This document shows positions 43,216 through 53,466 of a DNA stretch of 64,000 bases, in pieces. Below the pieces are notes generated by a model. The model had not been told where the DNA came from. It ran no database searches and saw only the letters and a list, made by a program, of their open reading frames with translations. This DNA comes from Impatiens glandulifera (lineage: Eukaryota; Streptophyta; Magnoliopsida; Ericales; Balsaminaceae): the NCBI RefSeq assembly GCF_907164915.1, contig NW_025919558.1:62001-126000 (forward strand), given 5' to 3'. The position numbers and the translations under genes are program-made. Each line of letters begins with the position of its first letter. Within the stretch, counting starts at the first letter, position 1.

Positions 43216-43956
43216 ATGCCTTGCTTTCTTGCAAACAAAGTTATTCTCGTCAACTTCGAATTGGTTTCTCAATCTGAAGACGTTGAAATTCAAATTCTAT
43301 TCCGATCCCTTGAAAGTTTAGGTTTACGAAAATTCCTGGAGGACCGATATGTCATTGACTACAATTTAGTCAATGAATTTTTCAACACCGCCAAAGTTAT
43401 TCAGGGGGATATTATCCTCGCTCAAGTTCACGGTAAAATTATCTTCTTTAGTGAAATTGACCTTGCACTGAGCTGCGGTTTACCAACTGAAGGTTTTACT
43501 GATATTACCTTCCTTCCAATGGTCATCAATGATATGAGCAATCATTACTCCGGCTCTATGACTCCGATCAACACTTGGGGACCCAAGAGCTCTCTTCAAA
43601 ACGAGTTCCAAATCCTGAGTGAAATCCTGAGCAAAAATGTTCTTGCAAAGGCAAACATCTAACAATATACCCATAAAATATTCAAAATGATGGTTGCCAT
43701 CACCGAAGGCACTTCGGTGAATTGGTCCCGGATCATATTTAACAATCTGAAAGAGATGATCATCTCCAACAAAGGACAAATTAGATATGCTCCACAGCTA
43801 TGCGATATGTTTTTTGATCTCAACATCTATCTCGGTCCGAGTGCCACCTTCTATCCAAACCAGTTGCTGACAAAGGACATGATCCAAGCACGACTACACC
43901 GGATGGACAAAGTAAAAGCCAGAAAAACTCCGACTATTGGTCCATCCCACTACTAG
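43216..43956 (+). pseudogene. accessory ORF-a with one stop (C)
   Basis: ATG at 43216 opens 246 codons with one TAA at 43660-43662. Blocks are VILVNFELVSQ, ESLGLRKFLEDRYVIDYNLVNEFFNTAKV, ILAQVHGKIIFFSEIDLALSCGLPTEGFTD, SGSMTPINTWGPKSSL, LSEILSKNVL, MMVAITEGTSVNWSRIIFNNLKEM, YAPQLCDMFFDLNIYLGP and a C-terminal basic end. It is closest to ORF-a of B and D. The stop fits CAA to TAA. It lies downstream of pol and upstream of ORF-b. The function is unknown. Confidence 0.8.
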
Positions 43957-44462
43957 TTATAGGATCCATCAGTTTAAAATGTGTATCTCAAAATTAATAA
44001 CCGATTATTTTTTGGGTCTTTCGGTTATGAAGGTTTTCGGTTTTAATGAAATTCGGTCTCAAAAAATTTTGGTTTAATTATCAAATGCTTAATAGCGGAC
44101 ACATTCTCAGGGAGAAGCTACCACTTCTCAAGTTTAAACCAAACATTTCAAAAAGAAAAAAATCCTACACTTAACCATTTTTCAAAAATCTTGATCGGTC
44201 AATGTAGGTAGGACAGTCTACGTCACACTTTCCCAAGATACATTTTTGAAAATAGAATATTTTGTTCAAGTCTCAAAAAGCATTCAATTTGGGAATATTG
44301 ACAAAGATATCTCATAACGGATAAATCTTTTCAATAAATGAAGACAATAAATGCTTTCAAAACCGTTCAACTATTTAAGGAACATTTCACCCACAAATCA
44401 AAATCACAACATTTTTTGTGTCTCTCTCTAGGCTAAAACTTTTGTACCCAACACCTTTCATT
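43957..44462 (+). promoter_or_regulatory. ORF-a 3' region and ORF-b promoter (C)
   Basis: An AACCGA...TCGGTT inverted repeat follows the stop (about 44000-44027). A second copy of the post-pol type hairpin, GAGAAG-CTACCA-CTTCTC, lies at 44112-44129. TATTTAAG at 44372-44379 lies 84-91 nt before the ORF-b ATG. No gene is seen. Confidence 0.5.
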
Positions 44463-45206
44463 ATGAACTCACAATCCATAAACTTTCTAGTCATCGATTT
44501 CGAATCCGTTCTATCCTCCAGATTAAGAGAAGTCATTTTCTACCCTCTTGTTCACTCCGACTTGCAGAAATTTCTTGAAAGATCTGATTCAATCCTAGAA
44601 GAGGAAGTAATCGAATTCTTCAATAACGCTGCTGTAAAGGATGATGAAAGTATTATCACTTACATAGACGGTGTACGCTTTTGGATTTATGAAGATTCAT
44701 TTGCGGAATTCTTCGATCTACCCTCTGAAGGATTTTCGGATTTTCCATATCCCCTCATACAGGAAAATGAGGATTTTTCTTACATATTCTCGAGCACCCC
44801 CAACCCGGTCGACTATCACGGCCGCAAATCTAATTTTGTTCTCCATTTTAAAATTCTTAATGACATCATTCATCGTTCTATTCTGGGACATATGACGAAC
44901 CAACATTACACTCGACAAGTCTATGAAATGATGATCACAATATTACTTAACACGCCCATCAACTAGGCCTTTCTCATCTTCATCCACTTGAAGATGCTAA
45001 TTCAATCTTCTAGAAGAAGGATCGACTTCTCTCCTTAGATTAGCCGATATCTTCGCTCCATCATCCCAAATCTTAGACCGGGAACCCCAGTGAGTCCGGC
45101 CAACATTCTGACCGATGAAACGGTGAAAAGTTGGATTCAAAGAATAGATTCAAGGACCAGTATAACAGTGGAAAGCTGGATTCAAAGACTAGGAACTATG
45201 AACTAA
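44463..45206 (+). pseudogene. accessory ORF-b with two amber codons (C)
   Basis: ATG at 44463 opens the ORF-b class domain: FLVIDFESVLS, SDLQKFLERSDSILEEEVIEFFNNA, YEDSFAEFFDLPSEGFSDFPYPL, FSSTPNPVDYHGRKS, LNDIIHRSILGHMTNQHYTRQVYEMMI blocks. TAG at 44964-44966 replaces the Trp of PINW, and a second TAG near 45039 replaces Gln in a (A/S)PQIS motif. The frame then runs to TAA at 45204-45206. The end contains a near-duplicated SWIQR..S.TS/ESWIQR block. The function is unknown. It is third in order after pol and ORF-a. Confidence 0.78.
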
Positions 45207-45525
45207 GTCTTTAATTTTTCGCACTTGTATTTTCTGAACAATCCGATCATTTTGTTGTACGACTGGTTGTTATATCTATTTTCGCATATTTAAATTCAAC
45301 CGCTCAACTCAATCTTGGTTAACTTCAAAGTTTCGGTAAACTTCAAACATTTCGGTTAACTTCAAACATTTTGGGTAAACATCAAACATTTCGGTGCATC
45401 TCAGATAATTCGGCTCACTTCACTTTAACGTTTAAAACTGACCGCCGTTACCACCCATAGTTTACCGCCCTTAGTTTACCGATCATCTTTTACCGCCCAT
45501 AGAACATCTTTAACTTTAACTTTAA
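45207..45525 (+). promoter_or_regulatory. ORF-b 3' element and start of an ORF-c promoter (C, truncated)
   Basis: The loop sequence ATTTTGTTGTAC (45249-45260) lies between CAATCCGATC and GACTGGTTG, an imperfect stem. Then TTCGGTTAACTTCAAACAT units of about 21 bp repeat from 45310 to 45420. A 14-bp tandem repeat of CCGCCCATAGTTTA type starts at 45451, 45465, 45479 and 45493. This is the arrangement that precedes ORF-c elsewhere, but element C stops here and ORF-c is missing. Confidence 0.55.
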
Positions 45526-47754
45526 CTTGTGAAGTGTCCACATCTTTAATAAAAGAATCAAAGCAAGTTGTCCAAACAGCTACAAATACAATTTTTTCAC
45601 CATTATTCTCACTAATCTTGATAGTCTAAACAACAATGTCAAATCAAATGATTCAAATCTAATATTGTTAATCAAGTTGTTCTAGAAACAAGGGGTTTTA
45701 GATGAAAGGAACTAAAACTTTGACATTTGACGGGTCATCCGACTTCTGATTGAACCCTCTTTCCGAACCCTTCAACTTTTATAAGATATTTTCCCATTTG
45801 TATTAAGTGCAGACTCTTAAAGATTTGAAATGAATAAATTGAAAATTCAATTCTCTAGTTCTTCTGAATGTATAAGAGTGACTATGGATCAATGTGAATG
45901 ATAAGAAGAATGGAATAGAATATCAAAGATGATCAAACCTTTGTTGCCGGCCGGCCAATCAGATCGTAGCTCGTCGGAGAATAAAATCGTATGTCGTTCT
46001 CGATTCGTCACTCCAATGGCTTCTTTACAGTCGGAGTTAAGTTAGGTCAGTTCTTCTTTTATATAATTTTACATAATTTCTACCATTAACTTCCAACATG
46101 GTTCAAATAAATCCTCAAACTAAAGGTATTTCTTTAATTGATCCATCAATTTCCATGCTTGAAAAATTCAATTTTTTTTTTGTCTTTTGCTTACCCGTTT
46201 TCTCTCCTTGATAAAAAATTACCCCGTCTTTAAGGGCGGTTAGTGCGTTCCGAAAATTATCAAAGAAAAGAAATTCCATATATGCTATTAGATAGGCCTA
46301 GAGAGATATCTATGCGCTTAGACCCCATACCTTACCTTCTTCACGTGCACCCGCGATAGGAGACGAGAGATTTTTATGATAGATTTGACATGTGCACTAT
46401 TTTTTCAAGAAAAAACATTTGTCGTGTGTTAATGCAAACTATGTTAAATAACTGATTGCCTTATCTTCCTCTTCATCCCGTAAAAAGGTGGAAGGGATGA
46501 GAAATCGAAAATAAGATTCTTTAGCATAGCCCTTTTGAATTGGTCCGTACAAGTTTTAAATCGATACACTCGTGGATGTATCAATTTAATTGACTTTAGA
46601 ATCGCCACTTTAGTTTTTTTCCCAAAGAAACTAAAGAAAAGAAAATCAGATATTCGTTTTAGGAGTTTGGTGTTTGGTTACGTATTAAAAAAGAGCATAC
46701 GACGCTATGTCATATACGCATTATTTATAGATAGTCTCTACTCCTAAGTAATTGGTCAGTTGATGTTTAAATGATTGTTATATTTTCGTTCTGAGTTCAG
46801 AACTCTTTTACTTGTGTGAGAAAATCTTAATCATTTTACAAAATAACTAATCATATTCATAGAGTACTTGATTAGAATAAAGCAATGAAAACATAGGCAC
46901 TATTCCCAAGGAAAAGAAGAATCATAATTCCTGAGAAAGAATAAATGAGTGTAAATGATGAGGACAAGAATTCAAATCAAAGATTAGAAGTTTATTCTTT
47001 TGAGAAAGAAGAGAAGAAAATAAACTAATCCAAAATCTTGAGTGTTTCCCCTTTTTGAAATTTTCGGAATTAAGGAAACTCTGAGTCCGAGTACAACATA
47101 TTAAAACGAGTTATTTTTAAAAATGATTCCCCAAATTCCCAAAACTTCATATGATAGTCAAAAATATTTTTAGAAGTTTAAAGGAATCGAGTTTGGAATT
47201 TTTGAAGTAATAAAACTCATACTACAAAGATAGACATTTTTCCAAACGGATCCCAAAAATAATGAAAAATTTTGTGGGCATCAAAAATAATTTTAAGAAG
47301 CTACAATTTTAATTTTATGATTTTTGAACTCATTAAATTCAAGTTATAGGCTCTTAAAATTTTGGGTTTTGCCAAACAAGTCTTAAAAATTTCATAAAAT
47401 AATTATTTTTAAAGAAAATAATAATTTTGAATTGTTTGAAAATTTTGAAAAAATTTATAAACGATTTAAATGTTTGAACAAGTCATTCTAAAATTGTTTG
47501 TTAAATCTGAAAATAAATAAGACCTTAGAGTTTATTTTGATTTATTAAAATAGAATACAAATAAAGGAAAAATAAAGTCTGGGCTCTTTATTAAAAAGAA
47601 AAGTTTAAAGCCTATTTTAATTTCGAATTAAATATTTAATTTGAAATTAAAATACAAAATACCTATTTAAAAATTAAAAAAAGATCAGTGCCTCTTTACA
47701 ACTTCGAGAGGAAGAATAACAAAAATATAACAGATTGGTTTTTATTTATTAAAG
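45526..47754. other. AT-rich DNA, no supported gene
   Basis: I see no LTR, accessory or pol sequence here. A segment near 46535-46640 (TTGGTCCGTACAAGTTTTAAATCGATAC and AATCGCCACTTTAGTTTTTT, in parts) recalls leader sequence of plant Ty3/gypsy elements, but I hold this weakly. From 47060 to 47690 the sequence is very AT-rich with TTTTGAAATTTT-like words. It may be intronic or flanking DNA of the transporter fragment. Confidence 0.35.
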
Positions 47755-48034
47755 CACCGAAGAAGAAAATTACAACCGAGATTACGACGGTGTATCTTCT
47801 TCCAATCCAATCTGAAAACCGACCCGCTACGGCGGATCCGAATAGAGAGTAAAAGTTTATAATTCCCATTTGAACTTCTAATTGAACATCAGAAATGTTT
47901 AAATCTTGTTTTATGTATATTCCGGCGCCGCTCAACACTGCTGTATCTGAATTATAAAAAGAAATTTAGAAAAAGATGTTAAAAATTGAAATTAAGAATG
48001 ATAGATAGATGGATACCATAACCGAGAGTCATGG
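47755..48034 (-). pseudogene. polyol/monosaccharide transporter fragment, cut by an LTR
   Basis: The minus strand reads VLSGAGIYIKQDLNISDVQLE then GIINFYSLFGSAVAGRFSDWIGRRYTVV, a hallmark of plant polyol transporters (PLT/PMT clade of the sugar porter family): first extracellular loop, helix 2 and the GR.SD.IGRR loop motif. Upstream, a GT...TTATAATTCAG intron (about 47950-48016) joins in phase to MTLGY-D, giving the GYDT(A/G)V motif. The upstream exon is cut after only about 18 bases by the LTR that starts at 48035. Downstream the exon loses homology after FFFGAL near 47755. This is the only host-type gene seen. It would have transported sugar alcohols with protons. Confidence 0.85.
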
Positions 48035-49227
48035 TGATAGAAAAATTAAGTAAGTTAATTTTGTGGAACCGGCCAGATGAACTAAACAATTGTTAACTTT
48101 CATGTGCAGGGACAGATCAAAACCGTATGAACTGGTTGGCGTATCGAAACCGGTTGCTTCTCTACTTCAAAGAAACCAACTTCAAGTGATCAAGATAAAG
48201 ATCAGAGGAACCGATTTTTACTTTCTCAAGCAACCGGTTAGCCAAGACAAAAACTTACATATCAGCCGGACCATACTGCACAAGACACAAAACCGGAAGA
48301 TTCAAACTTCAAGAGTGACGTACTATGACGAAAGGAACGTGTCTTGAAAGAATAAAAGAAGATCAGATCCGATCGGAAGCATGCGAGGAAAGCAATGATG
48401 CTTTATTGATCCGAAGTTGACAGCCTGAGGTGGATGTCCAGCACGTGTCCAAATCTGAAAACCGATTATGTCATCTCCTACTTAGAGCTGCCTGCATGAC
48501 TGCCAGGTATTGAGGAAGGTGAAGCGTGCAAGCAATCTTCCTGCACCGGCGTGATAATGATCGACCAATCCAAAGGAGAGAGAAGAAAAGTGACCGTTGG
48601 CTCTTCTCAGCTATAAAAGGAAGATGAAGCGTCTTCATTTAATGCGAATCGATCTATTCAAGTAACAAGTTATAAAGATTCTAGAGAGATAAACTGTTAC
48701 GATCAAAACCGGTGTGTCTAAAACCGGAAGCTTTCTATATTGTGTTGTGTTGAGTTGTTGTATTACATCAAAGTGTGAGTTTGGTGTAATCGGCGAGTAG
48801 CGAAGTTGGGCTCGACCGGAGGTATTGTTATAACTATAAAAGTTAGTAGAGATCCTTCTCATAATCGGAGAAGAAGGGGTGATGTAGGAGGGTTTGCTCC
48901 GAACATCCATAAAAAATCTTTGTCTCGTGTTCTTTCGTTGCTTTCATTATCAACCTCAAACTAATCATACTCCATAAACCGGTCACTCATATCCATAAAA
49001 CCGACTCCTCCTAAAACATCATCTAAAGTCGCATAAGTTGCTTCAAACCTGAAACAGATATTTCCTCCCTTGAACCTGGTTCAAGAGTCTGTGACAGTTT
49101 GTGCAGTGCTGAGAACGGTTTTAGTCTTTAACCGGACTATCACCAAAGTGTTGTGTGTGTTGTAAGAGGCCACCCTTCTTGAAACCGGAAACACACCGGT
49201 CCTCCAAGGGCGTCCCCGATCCTAACA
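48035..49227 (+). mobile_element. LTR, family II (element D)
   Basis: It starts TGATAGAAAAATTAAG, ends CCTAACA and is 1,193 bp long. TATA box TATAAAAG lies at 48612-48619 and the conserved core hairpin and GGGGTGATGTAGGAG at about 48852-48915. It is inserted in a transporter exon on its left. On the right, reverse transcriptase (VDDIIFG) follows immediately with no primer binding site, gag or integrase, so an internal deletion joined the LTR to RT. The flanking 5-mers (CATGG and TGTTG) do not match. Confidence 0.9.
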
Positions 49228-50182
49228 TGTTGATGATATTATTTTCGGCTCAACCGATCCTAAATTATGTGATAAATTCTTAAAAATGATGATTGATAAA
49301 TTTCAAATGAGTATGATGGGAGAATTGAGTTTCTTCTTAGGTCTTCAAGTCAAACAGATTGAAACCGGAATCTTCATAAGCCAGCCAAAATACATAGCCG
49401 AACTGTTGAAGAAATTCGGAATGGACACATGTGTCGAGGCGACTACTCCGATGAGCTCATCTGTGAAGTTAGACAAAGACGAGGATAGTCAAGTAGTAGA
49501 CATAACAACATATCGAGGAATCATCGGTTCACTACTCTACCTAACAGCCAGTCGACCGGACATCTTGTTCGCGGTCGGAGTATGCGGAAGATTTCAAGAC
49601 AATCCAAAGTAATCACATTATACCGCGGCCAAAAGGATTCTAAAATATCTGAAAGGAACTCAAGAGGTGGGACTATGGTACCCAAAAGACTCGAGTTTTA
49701 ATCTAATAAGTTACTCTGATGCAGACTATGCAGACTGCAAAATCGATTTAAAGAGTACAAGTGGGACTTATCAGTTTCTAGGAGACCAGCTTGTCTCATG
49801 GTACAACAAAAAGCAAACTTCAGTTGCAACTTCAACCGTAGAGGCGGAGTACCTAACAGCCGGAAGCTGCTATGCACAACTTCTCTGGATCCACCAACAA
49901 CTCAGGGATTTCGGTGTAACTACCGAAGAATCTCCAATCTTTTGTGACAACACAAGCGTAATAGCAATCACATACAATTCAGTGTTACTCTCAAGAACTA
50001 AGCACATTGACATAAGACATCATTTCATCCGAGAGTATGTGCAGCAAAAACACATTCGGATGGAGTATGTCTCAACTGAACAACAAGTGGCTGATATCTT
50101 CACTAAACCGCTACAGGAAGCTAAGTTCTCTTACTTCAGAAATATCTTAGGACTTACTGATAGTAAACAACTTATGCCATAA
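49228..50182 (+). pseudogene. RT end and RNase H of pol (element D)
   Basis: The frame begins in the [12 protein letters not shown] motif of reverse transcriptase and continues through [32 protein letters not shown], the NPK-stop-SHY point (TAA near 49612, in place of Gln), SDADYADCKIDLKSTSG, VEAEYLTAGSC, CDNTSVIAI and [16 protein letters not shown] to 50182. Apart from that one stop the frame is intact. RNase H changes such as YAGC to YADC and DRK to DLK suggest relaxed constraint. Confidence 0.92.
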
Positions 50183-50891
50183 ACATCAATGCATGCTTTC
50201 AAACACACATCATCATGAAAAACTGGGGCATGAGCTCAGGGAGAAACTATCGCTTCTCAAGCCGTACCTCAATAGAAATTAAACACTCAGGGATGCTAAC
50301 CGGAAAGATGTCTCCGGTTAAGCTTGACAAATTCACACTACCAAATTACATGTATATATATTGAGCGGTTCAAATGACTTGGTAAAATAGATAGTTTACT
50401 CTAAAGTTGAACAAATGTCGATTTGGTTCGACATCTCTTCACACCGGAATAAGCTATCTCGATAAACCTAGTCATGGAAAACCAACAAATAAAATGCATC
50501 ATGATTTCGGTAAACTGAAGTTTTCCATCCAAATTGGGACGGCTGACCGCGTTTTCATGCATACCTTAATAATGGAACCTATAAATCATAAAATAAGTCT
50601 ACTTCAATTGAAATGACGACACGTGTCCATCATCAAGAGAGGAAGACTAACACTTCTTCCATATATTTATTTTAATCATAAAAATCTTTAGCCATCATTA
50701 CCACTACATTGGAACTAACCATTGTACATCTAAACAAGTTAATCTTAAACTAATTACTTGATGACATCATTAAGCACGCCCACATCCCTAACCTAGCCGA
50801 TCCCTTGGCTATTTAAAGAACCCCTAATATCCCAAACATTTCACAAGAACATTATCGACAAAAATATTTAAGCAAAGATTATCTAAAGAAC
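50183..50891 (+). promoter_or_regulatory. post-pol spacer: hairpin, G-box palindrome, ORF-a promoter (D)
   Basis: GAGAAAC-TATC-GCTTCTC at 50241-50258 is the post-pol hairpin with one A.C mismatch. GACACGTGTC, a perfect palindrome with the CACGTG core, lies at 50618-50627, about 265 nt before the ATG. TATTTAAA at 50810-50817 lies 75-82 nt before the ATG, in the same place as TATATAAA in B. Confidence 0.6.
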
Positions 50892-51605
50892 ATGAACACT
50901 TCTCCTCTCTCTAAGAAGAATCTTCTAGCCGAGTTCGACTCAATTTATCAATATGAGGATTACGACATTAAGGATTTGTTTCTTGCCCTTGAAAGAACCG
51001 GGCTAAGAAAATTCTTAGAAAATCGTTTCATCATCGACTATGAGTAGTCGATGAATTCTTAGAGACATCATCCTGGCGTAAGTTTACAGTCAAACTTTTC
51101 TATTTAGCAAGACGGATTTCGCTAAATACTGCGGTTATCAACTGAAGGGGTAACCGACCTTACGTACTCTCCAATGACCATTGAAGAAATGTGTCACTTA
51201 TTCTCAGGCTCTAACATTCCGGTCAAAACCTGGGGTTCTAAGAGTCATCTTTGTAACAAGTACCAAATTTTCAGCGAGATTATGGGAAAATCAGTTCTTG
51301 GTAGGGAAAAAAGTTACTACTACACCCAAAAAGTCTTTGAGATGATGATTGCCATCACGGTTGGCACCCCGGTGAACTGGTCTTTGATTATCTTTAATAA
51401 TCTGAAAAGGATGCTCAACGTCAACAAAACCGAATACGCTCCCTAGCTGAGCGGTTTTTGCGCTAGTCTCGACATCCACTCCGGCCCATGTGTCACTCTC
51501 CATCCAAGGCATGTGCTAACCAAGGAGAGAGTTCAAGAAATGATCGACAGATGGGACAAGGCAACGGCCAAGAAGACTTCAACCGTTGGGTCATCCCACT
51601 CTTAA
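50892..51605 (+). pseudogene. accessory ORF-a, several breaks (D)
   Basis: ATG at 50892 opens MNTSPLSKKNLLAEFDSIYQ and ERTGLRKFLENRFIIDY, then stops at about 51044, with deletions to about 51130. The later part (51174-51446) is open: FSGSNIPVKTWGSK, YQIFSEIMGKSVLGREKSYYYTQKVFEMMIAITVGTPVNWSLIIF blocks. A TAG follows near 51443 (Gln of APQLSG) and the frame runs to TAA at 51603-51605. It is the close relative of ORF-a in B. The function is unknown. Confidence 0.78.
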
Positions 51606-51666
51606 TCTTCTTTTGCCTTTTAACCGATCTATGATATCTCTTGCTTCTCCTTTCCCTTTTTCATTA

Positions 51667-51700
51667 CCGGACCGGTAATTTTGTTGTACTACTGGTCCGG
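51667..51700 (+). terminator. conserved 3' hairpin after ORF-a (D)
   Basis: CCGGACCGGTA (51667-51677) pairs with TACTGGTCCGG (51690-51700), 11 bp with one G.U, around ATTTTGTTGTAC. It starts 62 nt after the ORF-a stop. Compared with B the outer stem is changed on both sides (AAAA/TTTT to CCGGA/TCCGG), which looks compensatory. Confidence 0.65.
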
Positions 51701-52134
51701 TACACTATCAATTTAATGATAAAAATCTATTTCCTTTTCGGTTCAGGTTTTAGGATATACAAACCGCACTTTCTGACAAATATCCTAAAATGAATAACTT
51801 CAAATTCTCACTGGGAACATACATATTCATTAATCAAACGGCGCGCCTAGTCCGGATAGGCTAGTTAGTCTACATCACACAAATTCCAAAAAGGGTTATT
51901 CTCTTAAAAAGGCATCAAACATTTATTGACAATACATAAACGGTCAGATTTTTCAAATATTCTCATTAAATGCATCCCAACGGTCAGATTTTTCAAATAT
52001 TCTCATTAAATGCATCCCAACCGCCAGCACTATATAAATAAATCACTAACATTCAAACAAATCACACCTTGAAAGTATCTTTTTCTCTCTATATTTTGAA
52101 CCTTCATATCACAGCTCTCTCCTTGCTTTTCAAA
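51701..52134 (+). promoter_or_regulatory. ORF-b promoter with 40-bp tandem duplication (D)
   Basis: Two identical 40-bp units lie at 51941-51980 and 51981-52020, starting CGGTCAGATTTTTCAAATAT. The single-copy equivalent is before ORF-b in B. TATATAAA at 52031-52038 lies 97-104 nt before the ORF-b ATG at 52135. No gene is seen. Confidence 0.6.
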
Positions 52135-52851
52135 ATGAATGCTGAGCTTCGAAACTCTATCATTGTCGATTTAGAATATGTTTTTGAACACATACTCAAC
52201 AGTGTCCTGATCAATCCTTGGATTTATTCTGGTTTACAAACTTTTCTTGAAGGATTGAACACCATCCTCGAGGAGGAGGTGCACGAGTTCTTCAATAACG
52301 CACAGGTAAGGGATGATGGCAGCAACACCACTTACATTGATTGTGAGTTCTATCGGCTCACTAAAGAGTCATTTGTAGATCTTTTCAACCTTCCAACCGA
52401 AGGGTTCTCTAATTTTCCAACTCCTCTGGTTGAAGCCAATGAGCGCTATGCGCACATCTTCTCCGGCACCAGACACAAGGTTGGATGCAGCGGTCTGAAA
52501 GATGACCTAGGTTCCCACTTCCAAATCCTCCAAGACTTGATCCAGCTGTCAATCCTGGGACGAATGGAAAATCAAAATTACACTCGGCAAGTGAGTGATA
52601 TCATGATTGCCATCACAAACTACTCTCCAATAAACTAGGCCACTCTTATCTTCAACTGCCTAAAGGTACATATCACCGCTCCCAAAAGAAGAATCGGGTT
52701 CGCTCCTCAAATCACTCGGTTCATTCGCTCTGTCATTCCAAATCTCGGACCAGGAGTCCCAGTAGGCTCAGAAAACACAATGACCAGCGAAATGCTGGAT
52801 AACTGGATTGCAAGAATCGAAAGTCGGACCGGCTACACCGTGGACGATTGA
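52135..52851 (+). pseudogene. accessory ORF-b with one amber codon (D)
   Basis: ATG at 52135 (MNAELRNS, compare MSAELRNT in B) opens the ORF-b domain: SGLQTFLEGLNTILEEEVHEFFNNAQV, LPTEGFSNFPTPL, FSGTRHKVGCSGLKD, HFQILQDLIQLSILGRMENQNYTRQ blocks. TAG at 52636-52638 replaces the Trp of PINW. The frame then continues through FAPQITRFI and NWIARIESR to TGA at 52849-52851. One transition separates it from an open frame of about 239 codons. The function is unknown. Confidence 0.8.
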
Positions 52852-53166
52852 TCATTCAAGATGGACGAAATGAACCTCCACCGCCTTTAATTTCCAATTT
52901 TCTTTTCGTGTGATTGTACCGATCAATTTTCGGTCTCGGTCAATTTTGTTGTATGGCCGGATGATCACTTCAATCTTTATCGGCCCTATTAAAAACTTTT
53001 ACTCTTTCTATCTATCCCGGCTTAAATCAAAATCTGCGCTAAAACATATCTTCCGGCTTAACATAAAATTCCGGCTTAAACATAAACATTTCGGCTTAAC
53101 ATAAAATTCCGGCTTACCATCACTTTTCGGCCATAACATTAAAATTCGGCTAAACTTCAAATACAA
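52852..53166 (+). promoter_or_regulatory. ORF-b 3' element and CCGGCTTAACAT repeats (D)
   Basis: The loop sequence ATTTTGTTGTAT (52943-52954) lies between TCGGTC and GGCCGG, a short imperfect stem. From about 53035 to 53155 units of TTCCGGCTTAACATAAA type (about 18-20 bp) repeat five to seven times, as the TTCGGTTAACTTCAAACAT units do in element C. Confidence 0.5.
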
Positions 53167-53466
53167 CCGCCAACAGTTTACCGCTCAAATTACCACTCAT
53201 ACTTACCACTCTAAATTACCGCAAAAAGTTACCGCAATACCTTTTGGAGGGAAATTTTGGCGCCAAAACTAAGAACAAAGTGACGGTTCAACTTCTTAAC
53301 CGTCAAGAAACCGCCTGCTATATAAATCGGAAGTTGAATCATTATTCATCCACGCTCTCTCTCTCTAGAAATTTCCAAAGTAGCTCTGCACTCTTATCTC
53401 TCACGATCATCTTCAATATCTCTATCAATCACCATATGACGAGATAACGCACTCTTCATTTACATT
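53167..53466 (+). promoter_or_regulatory. ORF-c promoter: 12-14-bp repeats, GGCGCC palindrome, TATA (D)
   Basis: Units starting CCGC or CCAC recur at 53167, 53181, 53193, 53206, 53219 and 53232. TTTTGGCGCCAAAA at 53255-53268 is a perfect 14-bp palindrome that contains the E2F consensus TTTGGCGC on both strands. TATATAAA is at 53319-53326. An ATG at about 53436 is followed at once by a stop, so the original start of ORF-c appears lost. Confidence 0.6.

Noticed and set aside
46535..46747. 70-codon frame in the AT-rich region
   Set aside because: No recognisable domain, no relatives in the window, and composition typical of non-coding DNA.
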